From an uncultured Oscillospiraceae bacterium (GTDB lineage Bacteria > Bacillota > Clostridia > Oscillospirales > Oscillospiraceae), in contig CAAFEV010000216.1 in assembly GCA_900762005.1 (NCBI GenBank), positions 1 through 17,789 on the forward strand: a stretch of 17,789 nt of DNA, written 5' to 3'. A program made the translations under genes and the position numbers. Shown here one piece after another: positions 8,693-14,890 of this stretch. The notes below the pieces were generated by a model that was given only the letters and a program-made list of their open reading frames with translations, was not told the origin of the DNA and did not search any database. The stretch's first letter is position 1; every line of letters begins with the position of its first letter.

Positions 8693-9568
8693 TTATCCCT
8701 TAATTGCGCCTGCTGCCACGCCCTTGATAATGTACTTCTGACAGAACAGATAGACGATAATCAGCGGCAGAATACTGAACATGATAATTGCCATGGTTGC
8801 GCCCAAATCGACCGAGCCGTAGCTGCCCTGCAAATATTGCACATGGATAGGAATTGTCTTATATTCATTGATATCCAGCACGAGATAGGGCAGCAGGAAG
8901 TCGTTCCAAACCCACATGACCTCCAGAATACCGACGGAAATCAAGGTCGGCTTGAGCATCGGCAGCACCACGCTGAAGAAAGTGCGCAGCGGGCCGCAGC
9001 CGTCAATCGCGGCAGCTTCTTCAATTTCGAGCGGCAAACTCTTGACGAAGCCCGTGAACATAAAGACTGCCAGACCCGCGCCGAAGCCGAGGTAGATAAT
9101 CGGTATTGTCCACGGTGTGTTCAGATGTAAGTCGGTGGAAACCGTAACCAGCGGGTACATAACCATCTGGAACGGAACAATCATGGAAAACACACAGCCG
9201 ATATAGAAGAGCTTGGAAAAGCGGCTGCCAACGCGGGAGATGTACCATGCTGCCATAGAGGTACAAAGTAAAATCAGGGTGACCGACACCACGGTAATCA
9301 GCAGGCTGTAAAACAGCGAGTTGACAAACGGATAATTGCCGAAGGTCATGCCCTTGGCGTAGTTGCCCATACCGGCGAAGCTGTCCTTGCCGGGTAGGGA
9401 AAAGGTATCTGTGTTGATGGCACTGTTGGATTTAAAGGAATTAAACAGCACCATCAGAATCGGCGCGATATACAGCAGGCAGACCAGAGCAAACAGAACG
9501 GTGAGCAGGATACTGCCGAGCTTACGGCGTTTTTTCACGGCAGGGGCAGTCAGCATAGCTTGCTTCAT
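8693..9568 (-). CDS. Carbohydrate ABC transporter permease, MalG type (CUT1)
   Basis: A 291-residue inner-membrane subunit of a sugar importer. A basic N-terminus (VKKRRK) precedes the first membrane helix at about 20-43. Further hydrophobic segments follow at about 85-108, 118-140, 155-175, 205-230 and 257-278, giving the usual six. The EAA loop that docks on the ATPase is EEAAAIDGCGPLRTFF near 183-198, followed by LPMLKP. The C-terminal KGVAAGAIKG is typical of MalG-like subunits. The start overlaps the stop of the upstream permease by 4 nt (ATGA), and GGAGGTG within that gene is the ribosome binding site, so the two should be translationally coupled. The exact sugar is inferred from context only. 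Confidence 0.93.
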   Translation of the reverse strand: MKQAMLTAPAVKKRRKLGSILLTVLFALVCLLYIAPILMVLFNSFKSNSAINTDTFSLPGKDSFAGMGNYAKGMTFGNYPFVNSLFYSLLITVVSVTLILLCTSMAAWYISRVGSRFSKLFYIGCVFSMIVPFQMVMYPLVTVSTDLHLNTPWTIPIIYLGFGAGLAVFMFTGFVKSLPLEIEEAAAIDGCGPLRTFFSVVLPMLKPTLISVGILEVMWVWNDFLLPYLVLDINEYKTIPIHVQYLQGSYGSVDLGATMAIIMFSILPLIIVYLFCQKYIIKGVAAGAIKG

Positions 9569-10482
9569 TGCTGCACCTCCTTCTTCCGTGTCAGACGGAG
9601 CTGAATTAACGCAAGGGCAGCCACCAGCAGGAAGAAAATCACGGCCTCTGCCTGCGCGGTGCCCTTCCAGTGATTGTTGATTTTATTCGTATTGAAGATA
9701 TGCAGGGCAAGCATTTCGGTGGTTTTGACCTGTACACCGCTTGCCTGTGTGACAACGGGATTGCCCTCGGTGAGGGCAAGGTTCTGGTCAAAGAGCTTAA
9801 AGGAGTTCGTCAGCGTCAGAAATACGCAGATGGTAATCGACGGCATAACATTCGGAATGGTTACGCGCCAGAGCGTCTGCCAGCGGCTTGCACCGTCGAT
9901 TTTTGCCGCTTCGAGCATATCCTCGGGCACGGCCTGCAATCCGGCGATATAAATAATCATCATGTATCCGATTTGCTGCCACGCGACCAGAATCACCAGA
10001 CCCCAGAAGCCGTAGGTCGAGTTGGAGGCAAGCTGTTCAAGCTGCATGGATTTCAGAGCCGCGTCAAAAATCAGCTTCCAGATATAGCCCAGCACAATGC
10101 CGCCAATGAGGTTCGGCATGAAAAACACCGTGCGAAACACATTGGAGCCGCGCAGCTTTTGCGTTAGCGCATAGGCGACGGTAAAGGCAAGCACATTGAT
10201 CAGAACAATCGACACGACGGCATAGACGGCGGTAAAGCCGAAGGCCTGCCGGAAGCCCTCGTCCTCAAATGCCTTGAGATAGTTGGAAAAGCCATCCCAC
10301 TCATAATCCACGGGCGAGGTAAATTTGCAGAAGGAACGGTAGATGCCGAGCAAAAACGGGTATAAAAACCCGATGCAAAACGCAATCAGCGTCGGCGCGA
10401 CAAACAGCGGGAAGCAACGCTGAATCGGTTTGCGCAGCAACCGGCTGTTCAGTGCGTTGGGGTCATAGCTTTTTCGTTTCAT
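9565..10482 (-). CDS. Carbohydrate ABC transporter permease, MalF type (CUT1)
   Basis: A 305-residue membrane subunit that pairs with the MalG-like protein encoded next to it. Hydrophobic segments occur at about 26-48, 82-108, 115-138, 158-182, 212-232 and 278-296. The EAA loop EAAKIDGASRWQTLWR (about 191-206) ends in VTIPNVMPS and should contact the ATPase. It lacks the extra N-terminal helices and large periplasmic loop of enterobacterial MalF, as is usual in Gram-positives. ATG at 10482 has AAGGGGATG just upstream. It follows the binding-protein gene after 78 nt containing a strong hairpin, which may lower its expression relative to that gene. No ATPase is encoded in the operon. Confidence 0.93.
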   Translation of the reverse strand: MKRKSYDPNALNSRLLRKPIQRCFPLFVAPTLIAFCIGFLYPFLLGIYRSFCKFTSPVDYEWDGFSNYLKAFEDEGFRQAFGFTAVYAVVSIVLINVLAFTVAYALTQKLRGSNVFRTVFFMPNLIGGIVLGYIWKLIFDAALKSMQLEQLASNSTYGFWGLVILVAWQQIGYMMIIYIAGLQAVPEDMLEAAKIDGASRWQTLWRVTIPNVMPSITICVFLTLTNSFKLFDQNLALTEGNPVVTQASGVQVKTTEMLALHIFNTNKINNHWKGTAQAEAVIFFLLVAALALIQLRLTRKKEVQQ

Positions 10483-10505
10483 GGCGCATCCCCTTTACTA
10501 ATCGG

Positions 10506-10537
10506 AAACGGGGCGGGCATGGCCGCCCGCCCCGTTT
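10506..10537 (-). terminator. GC-rich hairpin between binding-protein and permease genes (attenuator or mRNA stabiliser)
   Basis: AAACGGGGCGGGC (10506-10518) and GCCCGCCCCGTTT (10525-10537) are perfect 13-bp complements around a 6-nt loop. On the minus strand the stem ends in GTTT and then CCG, so the U tract is short and termination is likely partial. Such stems after a binding-protein gene commonly give it more transcript than its membrane partners. Confidence 0.6.
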
Positions 10538-10560
10538 TAATTCGGAAAAATAGTGCTTGC

Positions 10561-11850
10561 TCAGCCGCCGTTCTGAATCTTATACTGCTGCTCCCAACCT
10601 GCGACAAAAGCGGTTTCAACCGCTGCCCAGTCGCCGGTGCCTGCGGAGTATGCGGTCAGAGCGGAGACAACACCGGCTCTCCAGTCATCCACGTTCGGGG
10701 TGTAATTGAACACCCATGTGACGGTGTATTTGCCGTCGGCCATCAGTTTATTGGCATCGTTGAAGAGTACGTTCTCGGATTCTTTAGCGGCCTTGAAGGG
10801 GATGGGCCCGAACTGTTCGGCCATCATCTTGGTGCCCTCGTCGGAGGTAACAACCCACTTCATGAAGTCCAGAGTAGCCTTTTGGTTTGCCGGGGAGGCT
10901 TTCGCATTGACAGCCCAGCAGTTCTCGGTGCCACAGCAAATACCCGCGTCTGCCTCGCCGTCAGCACCGCAGTAAATCGGAAGCATTGCCAGATCGTCGG
11001 CGTTCATGTAGAAGGCCTTCTTTTCATCGGTTACGAGGTTTGCGTACTCCCAAGTGCCGTTCTGGAAGAAAACCGCCTTGCCGGTTGCAAACTCGGCTTC
11101 GCTCTCGTCACCGGTCTTGGTGGCAAGCGTGTCGGGTGTGCAGGTGGAATTGTTGATGTAAAGGTCCCAAATGTTTTTGTACCAGTCCAGATGTTCGCCG
11201 GTGATGGTTGCGGAATCGGCCTTTACACCCTCATAGTACAGGGGCATATTGGCAAGGTGACCGGAGAAACGCCAGCTCGAGGAGCCGTCCAGACCGGCAG
11301 AGGTGAAAGCGGAAAATCCCAGCTCGGCGGAACGGGCGGTGATGTCCTCGGCGACCTTTTTCAGGGAGGCGAAGTCGGTGATGTCCGCAACCGTGTAGCC
11401 TGCCTTTTCCAGCAGAGCGGTGTTGGTAATGATGCCGAACGCTTCGTAGCAGTAGCCGGCGCAGTAGGTTTTGCCGTCGGCACCCTTGAGGTTGAAGTCA
11501 TCGGTGGTCATTTCCTTCAAAAAGTCGGTGCCGTCGAGCGCGAGGCAGTACTCCTTCCAGGTTTCCAGACCGGCAAGATTGCCGCACTGGAAGAGGGTCG
11601 GTGCATTCTCGTCCTTAGCCATTTCGGCGGTCAGCGTCTCGCTGTAGCTGCCGGAAGCGGCGGTGACAACCTTAACCGGAACGCCGGTTTTCTCGGTGTA
11701 GGTTTTTGCAAGTGTCTGCCATGCGCTGTCTGCTTCGGGCTTGAAGTTCAGGAAATAGACGGAGCCTTTTTCGCTCTCGTCCTTCGCGCAGCCGGCGAAG
11801 AGACAGGTGAGCATTACGAGCGCAAGGAATAATGCCAGAAACTTTTTCAT
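10561..11850 (-). CDS. Sugar ABC transporter substrate-binding lipoprotein (CUT1, SBP family 1)
   Basis: A 429-residue extracellular solute-binding protein. Residues 1-20 are a lipoprotein signal with LFAGC, so Cys21 is the predicted lipidated first residue; the acidic linker AKDESEKG follows. The mature fold shows family-1 features: an early segment with YTEKTGVPVKVVT, LFQCGNLAGLETW, a central FFQNGTWEYANL, and GPIPFKAAKES towards the C-terminus. I chose the ATG at 11850 over an in-frame TTG at 11868, because GGAGGAAAG sits just before it and the six extra residues would only translate that site. It is the first gene of the operon, directly behind a promoter and a LacI-type operator. The ligand is unproven; malto-oligosaccharide is inferred from malQ. 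Confidence 0.92.
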   Translation of the reverse strand: MKKFLALFLALVMLTCLFAGCAKDESEKGSVYFLNFKPEADSAWQTLAKTYTEKTGVPVKVVTAASGSYSETLTAEMAKDENAPTLFQCGNLAGLETWKEYCLALDGTDFLKEMTTDDFNLKGADGKTYCAGYCYEAFGIITNTALLEKAGYTVADITDFASLKKVAEDITARSAELGFSAFTSAGLDGSSSWRFSGHLANMPLYYEGVKADSATITGEHLDWYKNIWDLYINNSTCTPDTLATKTGDESEAEFATGKAVFFQNGTWEYANLVTDEKKAFYMNADDLAMLPIYCGADGEADAGICCGTENCWAVNAKASPANQKATLDFMKWVVTSDEGTKMMAEQFGPIPFKAAKESENVLFNDANKLMADGKYTVTWVFNYTPNVDDWRAGVVSALTAYSAGTGDWAAVETAFVAGWEQQYKIQNGG

Positions 11851-11882
11851 AATCTTTCCTCCATTCAATATTTAACCCTTGA

Positions 11883-11902
11883 AATTGGAATCGTTTCCAA
11901 TT
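11883..11902. promoter_or_regulatory. LacI-family operator upstream of the sugar operon
   Basis: AATTGGAA-TCGT-TTCCAATT is a perfect 8-bp inverted repeat with the central CG typical of LacI/GalR operators. It lies immediately downstream of the -10 box, around +4 to +23, where bound repressor would block transcription. The local LacI-type protein is the obvious ligand. The core also resembles a CcpA cre site, TGGAATCGTTTCCA, with two departures from consensus, so carbon catabolite control is an alternative or additional reading. Confidence 0.8.
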
Positions 11903-11912
11903 CACTGTAACC

Positions 11913-11941
11913 AGTATATCGCGTTTTCTTTTTGAATGCAA
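11913..11941 (-). promoter_or_regulatory. Sigma-A-type promoter of the sugar operon
   Basis: On the minus strand, -35 TTGCAT (11941-11936) and -10 TATACT (11918-11913) are separated by exactly 17 bp. Transcription would start near 11906, giving a leader of about 56 nt that includes the operator and ends in GGAGGAAAG before the binding-protein ATG. Confidence 0.75.
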
Positions 11942-12042
11942 TCCCATTTTGGAGGAAATTATCAAATTCGTGAGAAACGGCTAAAAAGTACGGGGCAAAT
12001 TTGGCTATTATTACATATACCAACGGGCGGAAGGACAATAAA

Positions 12043-12066
12043 TAGGGGAGCCCCGCGGCTCCCCTA
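12043..12066 (-). terminator. Rho-independent terminator of the msmX-like gene
   Basis: TAGGGGAGCC (12043-12052) and GGCTCCCCTA (12057-12066) form a perfect 10-bp stem with a CCGC loop, 10 nt after the ATPase stop. On the minus strand TTTATT follows, a modest U tract. It separates the ATPase transcript from the sugar operon. Confidence 0.68.
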
Positions 12067-12075
12067 TGTACATTT

Positions 12076-13251
12076 TTACGGAAGAAGATTCTTCTCTGTC
12101 TCCGGGTCAAACAGATGCATCAGTGCGGGATCGAAGCCGAAATGGGCTTCACCGCCGCTGCGCACGTCATCCAGATTCAGACCCGCTGTCGGAATGACGG
12201 CAATCGTGTCCTGCCCGTTGACGTTCAGATGCAGATGCATTTCGCTGCCCATCATTTCGGAGACATCAATTTTTGCAAGGATGCCGTCACCGGCAAGGCT
12301 CAGATGCACCGGACGGATGCCGACAATCACAGGCTGCTCCTCCTGATTCTTCGCCTTTAAGGCAGCTTGCTGCGGCGCAGAAAGGGGAATGGTTTTGCCG
12401 AGCAGCTCAACGGCATAGCTGCCGTTTGTCTTGACAAGGCTTGCCTCGCGGAAGAAATTCATCTGCGGTGTGCCGATAAAGCCGGCGACAAAGAGGTTCA
12501 GCGGATGATTGAAAACCTCCTGCGGCGTGCCGATTTGCTGAATAAAGCCGTCGCGCATAATCACGATACGGTCGCCAAGCGTCATGGCCTCGGTCTGGTC
12601 ATGCGTGACATAGATAAAGGTGGTGTTGATACGCGAACGCAGCTTAATCAGCTCTGCGCGCATCTGGTTACGCAGCTTCGCGTCCAGGTTGGACAGCGGC
12701 TCATCCATCAGCAGCACCTGCGGATCGCGGACGATCGCTCTGCCGATGGCAACGCGCTGACGCTGACCGCCGGACAGTGCCTTCGGCTTGCGGTTGAGGT
12801 ATTCGGTGATGCCGAGAATTTCGGCTGCTTCGTTGACCTTGCGCTTGATTTCCTCTTTCGGTGTTTTTTTCAGCTTCAAAGAAAACGCCATGTTCTCAAA
12901 GACGGTCATGTGCGGATAGAGCGCGTAATTCTGGAATACCATTGCGATGTCTCTGTCCTTCGGTGCCACATCGTTGACCATCCGCTCGCCGATGTAAAGC
13001 TCACCGTCGGTGATTTCCTCCAGACCCGCAACCATGCGCAGGGTGGTGGATTTTCCGCAGCCGGAGGGTCCGACCAGAACGACGAACTCACGGTCGGCAA
13101 TATCCAGACTGAACTCCTGCACCGCGACGACGCCCTCATCGGTGATTTGCAGATTGACCTTTTTCTCCTCCTGCTCACCTTTTTTCGGCTTCTTCTTTTT
13201 TTCTGTGTTCGGGTAGATTTTCTTGATGTTTTTCAGAGATACACTTGCCAT
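12076..13251 (-). CDS. msmX: Carbohydrate ABC transporter ATP-binding protein, MsmX/UgpC/MalK type
   Basis: A 391-residue cytoplasmic ATPase that powers CUT1 sugar importers. Walker A GPSGCGKST (61-69), Q-loop Gln107, signature LSGGQRQR (159-166), Walker B VLLMDEP with Glu184, and H-loop His217 are intact. A C-terminal OB/TOBE-type regulatory domain covers about 240-391. A Lys/Glu-rich insertion (about 15-36, containing KKKKPKKGEQEEKK) separates the first strand from the usual AVxxFSL segment; I recall similar insertions in relatives from gut Clostridia. The ATG at 13251 agrees with the family start (MASVSLKNI), but it has no good ribosome binding site; the nearest GGAGG is 22 nt upstream. 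The gene has its own promoter and terminator beside an operon lacking an ATPase, which suits a shared energiser. The symbol is by family, not proven orthology. Confidence 0.9.
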   Translation of the reverse strand: MASVSLKNIKKIYPNTEKKKKPKKGEQEEKKVNLQITDEGVVAVQEFSLDIADREFVVLVGPSGCGKSTTLRMVAGLEEITDGELYIGERMVNDVAPKDRDIAMVFQNYALYPHMTVFENMAFSLKLKKTPKEEIKRKVNEAAEILGITEYLNRKPKALSGGQRQRVAIGRAIVRDPQVLLMDEPLSNLDAKLRNQMRAELIKLRSRINTTFIYVTHDQTEAMTLGDRIVIMRDGFIQQIGTPQEVFNHPLNLFVAGFIGTPQMNFFREASLVKTNGSYAVELLGKTIPLSAPQQAALKAKNQEEQPVIVGIRPVHLSLAGDGILAKIDVSEMMGSEMHLHLNVNGQDTIAVIPTAGLNLDDVRSGGEAHFGFDPALMHLFDPETEKNLLP

Positions 13252-13268
13252 GTAAGCGACTTTAACAC
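13233..13268 (-). CDS. Possible 11-codon leader ORF overlapping the msmX start
   Basis: GTG at 13268-13266 is preceded by GGAGG (13278-13274) at 5-nt spacing and opens MLKSLTWQVYL, ending in TGA at 13235-13233. It is in a different frame from msmX and overlaps its first codons. Because msmX lacks a good site of its own, translation could be coupled through this short ORF. The evidence is limited to positions and spacing; the peptide is not recognised. Confidence 0.3.
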   Translation of the reverse strand: MLKSLTWQVYL

Positions 13269-13424
13269 GTTGACCTCCGTCAAACGTATCTCACGCCCGT
13301 CCGCGATGGAACGGTGCGCATTACGGCAGGTCTCCACACTGCCGCACCGCAAGTCTTGCGGAAGGGTTTCCTCCTTTTCCGGCGGTCCGCGTCTATTATG
13401 TGGAGTAGACGCGCCTACCTTGAT
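13252..13424 (-). promoter_or_regulatory. Long structured 5' leader of the msmX-like gene (candidate cis-regulatory RNA)
   Basis: From the predicted start near 13424 the leader is about 170 nt. On the minus strand it contains an 8-bp stem CGCGTCTA/TAGACGCG (13413-13406 with 13395-13388), CGGAA/TTCCG (13381-13377 with 13363-13359), CCGCAAG/CTTGCGG (13361-13355 with 13353-13347), and a 10-bp hairpin with a 7-nt bulge (13348-13339 with 13329-13313). The last hairpin, 13287-13267, shows GGAG in its loop. The second and third stems share CCG and compete, as in switching leaders. Conserved 'malK' RNA motifs upstream of sugar-transport ATPase genes have been described; whether this belongs to one of them I cannot tell. 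Confidence 0.5.
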
Positions 13425-13430
13425 ACGCAT

Positions 13431-13460
13431 ATCATACCACAGGAGGGTTTTTCAAGGCAA
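13431..13460 (-). promoter_or_regulatory. Promoter of the msmX-like gene, extended -10 type
   Basis: On the minus strand, TATGAT (13436-13431) is preceded by TGG, giving an extended -10 (TGnTATGAT). A weak -35, TTGCCT (13460-13455), lies 18 bp upstream. An alternative pairing, TTGAAA with TATGCG (18-bp spacing), would shift the start by about 5 nt. TGATA-TGCG-TATCA (13434-13421) forms a small palindrome across the -10 and could bind a regulator. Confidence 0.6.
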
Positions 13461-13468
13461 GTGGGAGT

Positions 13469-13538
13469 AATGCACAGTTCTTGATGCTCGCAGTTGTGCA
13501 TTTCGACGAAATTCCTCAAAATGCATCTGAATTTCGTC
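13469..13538. repeat. Palindromic extragenic stretch with two hairpins
   Basis: AATGCACA (13469-13476) pairs perfectly with TGTGCATT (13495-13502). Directly after it, GACGAAATTC (13505-13514) pairs perfectly with GAATTTCGTC (13529-13538). Neither hairpin is followed by a T run on the minus strand. Their abutting arrangement just upstream of a promoter suggests an interspersed palindromic repeat, though only one copy is in the window. Confidence 0.5.
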
Positions 13539-13634
13539 TCTTTCCACATTCCCCGTCCCGTCGCAGCGTCACAGGGCAGGGGGCCTGCTCCCGCCGCTTC
13601 ATCAGCCATACCGCCCGGGGCTTTCCGAAAAACG

Positions 13635-13670
13635 GAAAACCTGCACGGAGGCGATTCCTTGCAGGTTTTC
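13635..13670 (-). terminator. Rho-independent terminator of the pot operon
   Basis: GAAAACCTGCA (13635-13645) pairs perfectly with TGCAGGTTTTC (13660-13670) across a 14-nt loop that can close further with GGA/TCC. On the minus strand the stem is followed by CGTTTTTCGG, giving a U-rich tail. It lies 11 nt after the potD stop. Confidence 0.78.
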
Positions 13671-13680
13671 GCATATTCAA

Positions 13681-14889
13681 TCAGTCTTTTCGGTCGGTTT
13701 CACGGTTCTTGCCGCGCTGTGCCTTTTTTCGGCGGCGTCGTACCTTAAGGAACAGCCAGATCGCAACGACCGCGAGCACCGCGACACCGCCGAGAATCCA
13801 GTACAGCAGTGCGGAGGTACCGTCGGTTTTAACCTCCAGCCAGAGACGGTTCATCAACTGGGTGCCCGGCTCAGACAGGGCACTGAAGCTGAAGCCGTGT
13901 GCAAGGGTGGCTGCCTCGGGGTAGGCGATAGGGCTTTGTGCCACCTCGTCAGACATAAATTCCTTGGCGGCGGAGGCAGGTGCGGAGTAGCCGAGATACT
14001 CCAGATTCTGCCCCATAATCTCCGGTTCGGTGAGAAAATTGATAAAGGTCTCTGCCGCAGCCTTGTTTTCACAGCAGGTGGGGATGCAGGCGGCATCGAC
14101 AAAAAGGTTAAAGCCCTCCTGCGGCATCAAGAATGCCAAATCGGGGTTTGTCTGCTGCATCAGCAGGAAATCTCCGGCATAATAGGGCGCAATCCACGCT
14201 TCGCCGCGCTCCATCTTCCCGAAAATCTGATCCATGACGTAGCCCTGCACCAAGGGCTTCTGTTCGCGCAGCTTGCCGGCGGCAGTCTGCAAATCCGCTT
14301 CGGTTTCTCCGTTGGGGTCAAGTCCCAGCTCGGACTGCGCGACGGCAAAGGCGTCGCGGGGGTTGTCAAACATCAGAATTTTATCGGCGTATTTTTCGTT
14401 CCACAGCAGCTCCCAGCCGGTGGCGTCGGCGGCATCCACATACTTTGTGTTATAAATAATGCCGACGCAGCCCCAGGTGTAGGGCACGCTGTAGAGATTC
14501 AGCGGGTCATAGGCGAGGCTCTTGAAGCTCTCGTCGATATAGGAATAGTTGGGAATATTGTTATAATCGAGCGGCAGCAGCATATCCTCAGCAATCAGCT
14601 TTTCAATCATATAGTCCGAGGGGATGATAACGTCAATCGTCGTGCCGCCGGTTTTGAGCTTGGTGTACATACTCTCGTTGCTGTCAAAGGTAGAGTAGTT
14701 GACCTTGATGTTGGGGTATGTTTTCTCGAATTCCGCAATGACGTCAATGCTGCCGTCGGTACCGTCGGAGATATACTGCCCCCAGTTATAAACATTGATG
14801 GTGACCTCTCCGGCGGCGGAGGCGGAGACCGGCAACGCCGCGCACAGCACCATGAGAATCAGCAAAAAGGAAATCAGTCGTTTTTTCAT
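13681..14889 (-). CDS. potD: Spermidine/putrescine-binding protein PotD with C-terminal membrane anchor
   Basis: The extracellular polyamine-binding subunit, 402 residues against about 348 in E. coli PotD. Residues 1-26 are a standard signal peptide (cleavage near ASA-AG) with no lipobox. PotD landmarks follow: VYNWGQYIS, STFDSNESMYTKLKT, IIPSDYMIEKL and SVPYTWGCVGIIYN, which align with the E. coli NWTEY, YESNETMYAKLKT, PSTYYVDKM and SIPYIWGATAIGVN segments. After the binding fold comes a hydrophobic segment, about 361-381 (YWILGGVAVLAVVAIWLFL), then RRRRKK and a basic tail, so the protein should be held by a C-terminal helix with the tail inside. ATG at 14889 lies one base after the potC stop, with AGGAG in the end of potC. 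It is the last gene of the operon. Polyamine specificity is inferred from family motifs. Confidence 0.93.
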   Translation of the reverse strand: MKKRLISFLLILMVLCAALPVSASAAGEVTINVYNWGQYISDGTDGSIDVIAEFEKTYPNIKVNYSTFDSNESMYTKLKTGGTTIDVIIPSDYMIEKLIAEDMLLPLDYNNIPNYSYIDESFKSLAYDPLNLYSVPYTWGCVGIIYNTKYVDAADATGWELLWNEKYADKILMFDNPRDAFAVAQSELGLDPNGETEADLQTAAGKLREQKPLVQGYVMDQIFGKMERGEAWIAPYYAGDFLLMQQTNPDLAFLMPQEGFNLFVDAACIPTCCENKAAAETFINFLTEPEIMGQNLEYLGYSAPASAAKEFMSDEVAQSPIAYPEAATLAHGFSFSALSEPGTQLMNRLWLEVKTDGTSALLYWILGGVAVLAVVAIWLFLKVRRRRKKAQRGKNRETDRKD

Positions 14890-14890
14890 A

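Larger units (their letters stand above)
13252..13680. other. Intergenic region between the pot operon and the msmX-like gene
   Basis: These 429 bases contain, in minus-strand order, the pot operon terminator (13670-13635), a palindromic stretch (13538-13469), the msmX promoter (13460-13431) and the msmX leader. Short ORFs on either strand lack ribosome binding sites and family resemblance, so no protein gene is called apart from the tentative leader ORF. Confidence 0.7.

Noticed and set aside
10519..11832. 437-codon plus-strand frame opposite the sugar-binding lipoprotein
   Set aside because: It is antisense to a well-supported CDS. Its Gly/Val-rich translation shows no family resemblance and there is no convincing start signal.
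11850..11868. TTG start for the sugar-binding lipoprotein six codons upstream
   Set aside because: Those codons are the ribosome binding site of the ATG at 11850, and the ATG gives a normal lipoprotein signal.
13252..13424. Lysine riboswitch, T-box or glmS ribozyme in the msmX leader
   Set aside because: The stretch GGTAGGCGCG slightly recalls a lysine-riboswitch start, but the other conserved lysine-aptamer segments are missing. There is no T-box AGGGTGGNACCGCG sequence, and the downstream gene is wrong for all three.
13233..13430. 65-codon minus-strand ORF covering the msmX leader
   Set aside because: Its ATG directly abuts the -10 box, so it would lie before the predicted transcript start, and the sequence coincides with RNA stems. 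Only the last 11 codons have an SD-led start and are listed as tentative.
12367..13470. 367-codon plus-strand frame opposite the msmX-like gene and its leader
   Set aside because: A shadow of the ATPase coding sequence; the translated protein lacks recognisable motifs.
13415..13609. 64-codon minus-strand ORF with several cysteines between pot and msmX
   Set aside because: It crosses both palindromes and the msmX promoter and has no ribosome binding site; better explained as non-coding palindromic DNA.
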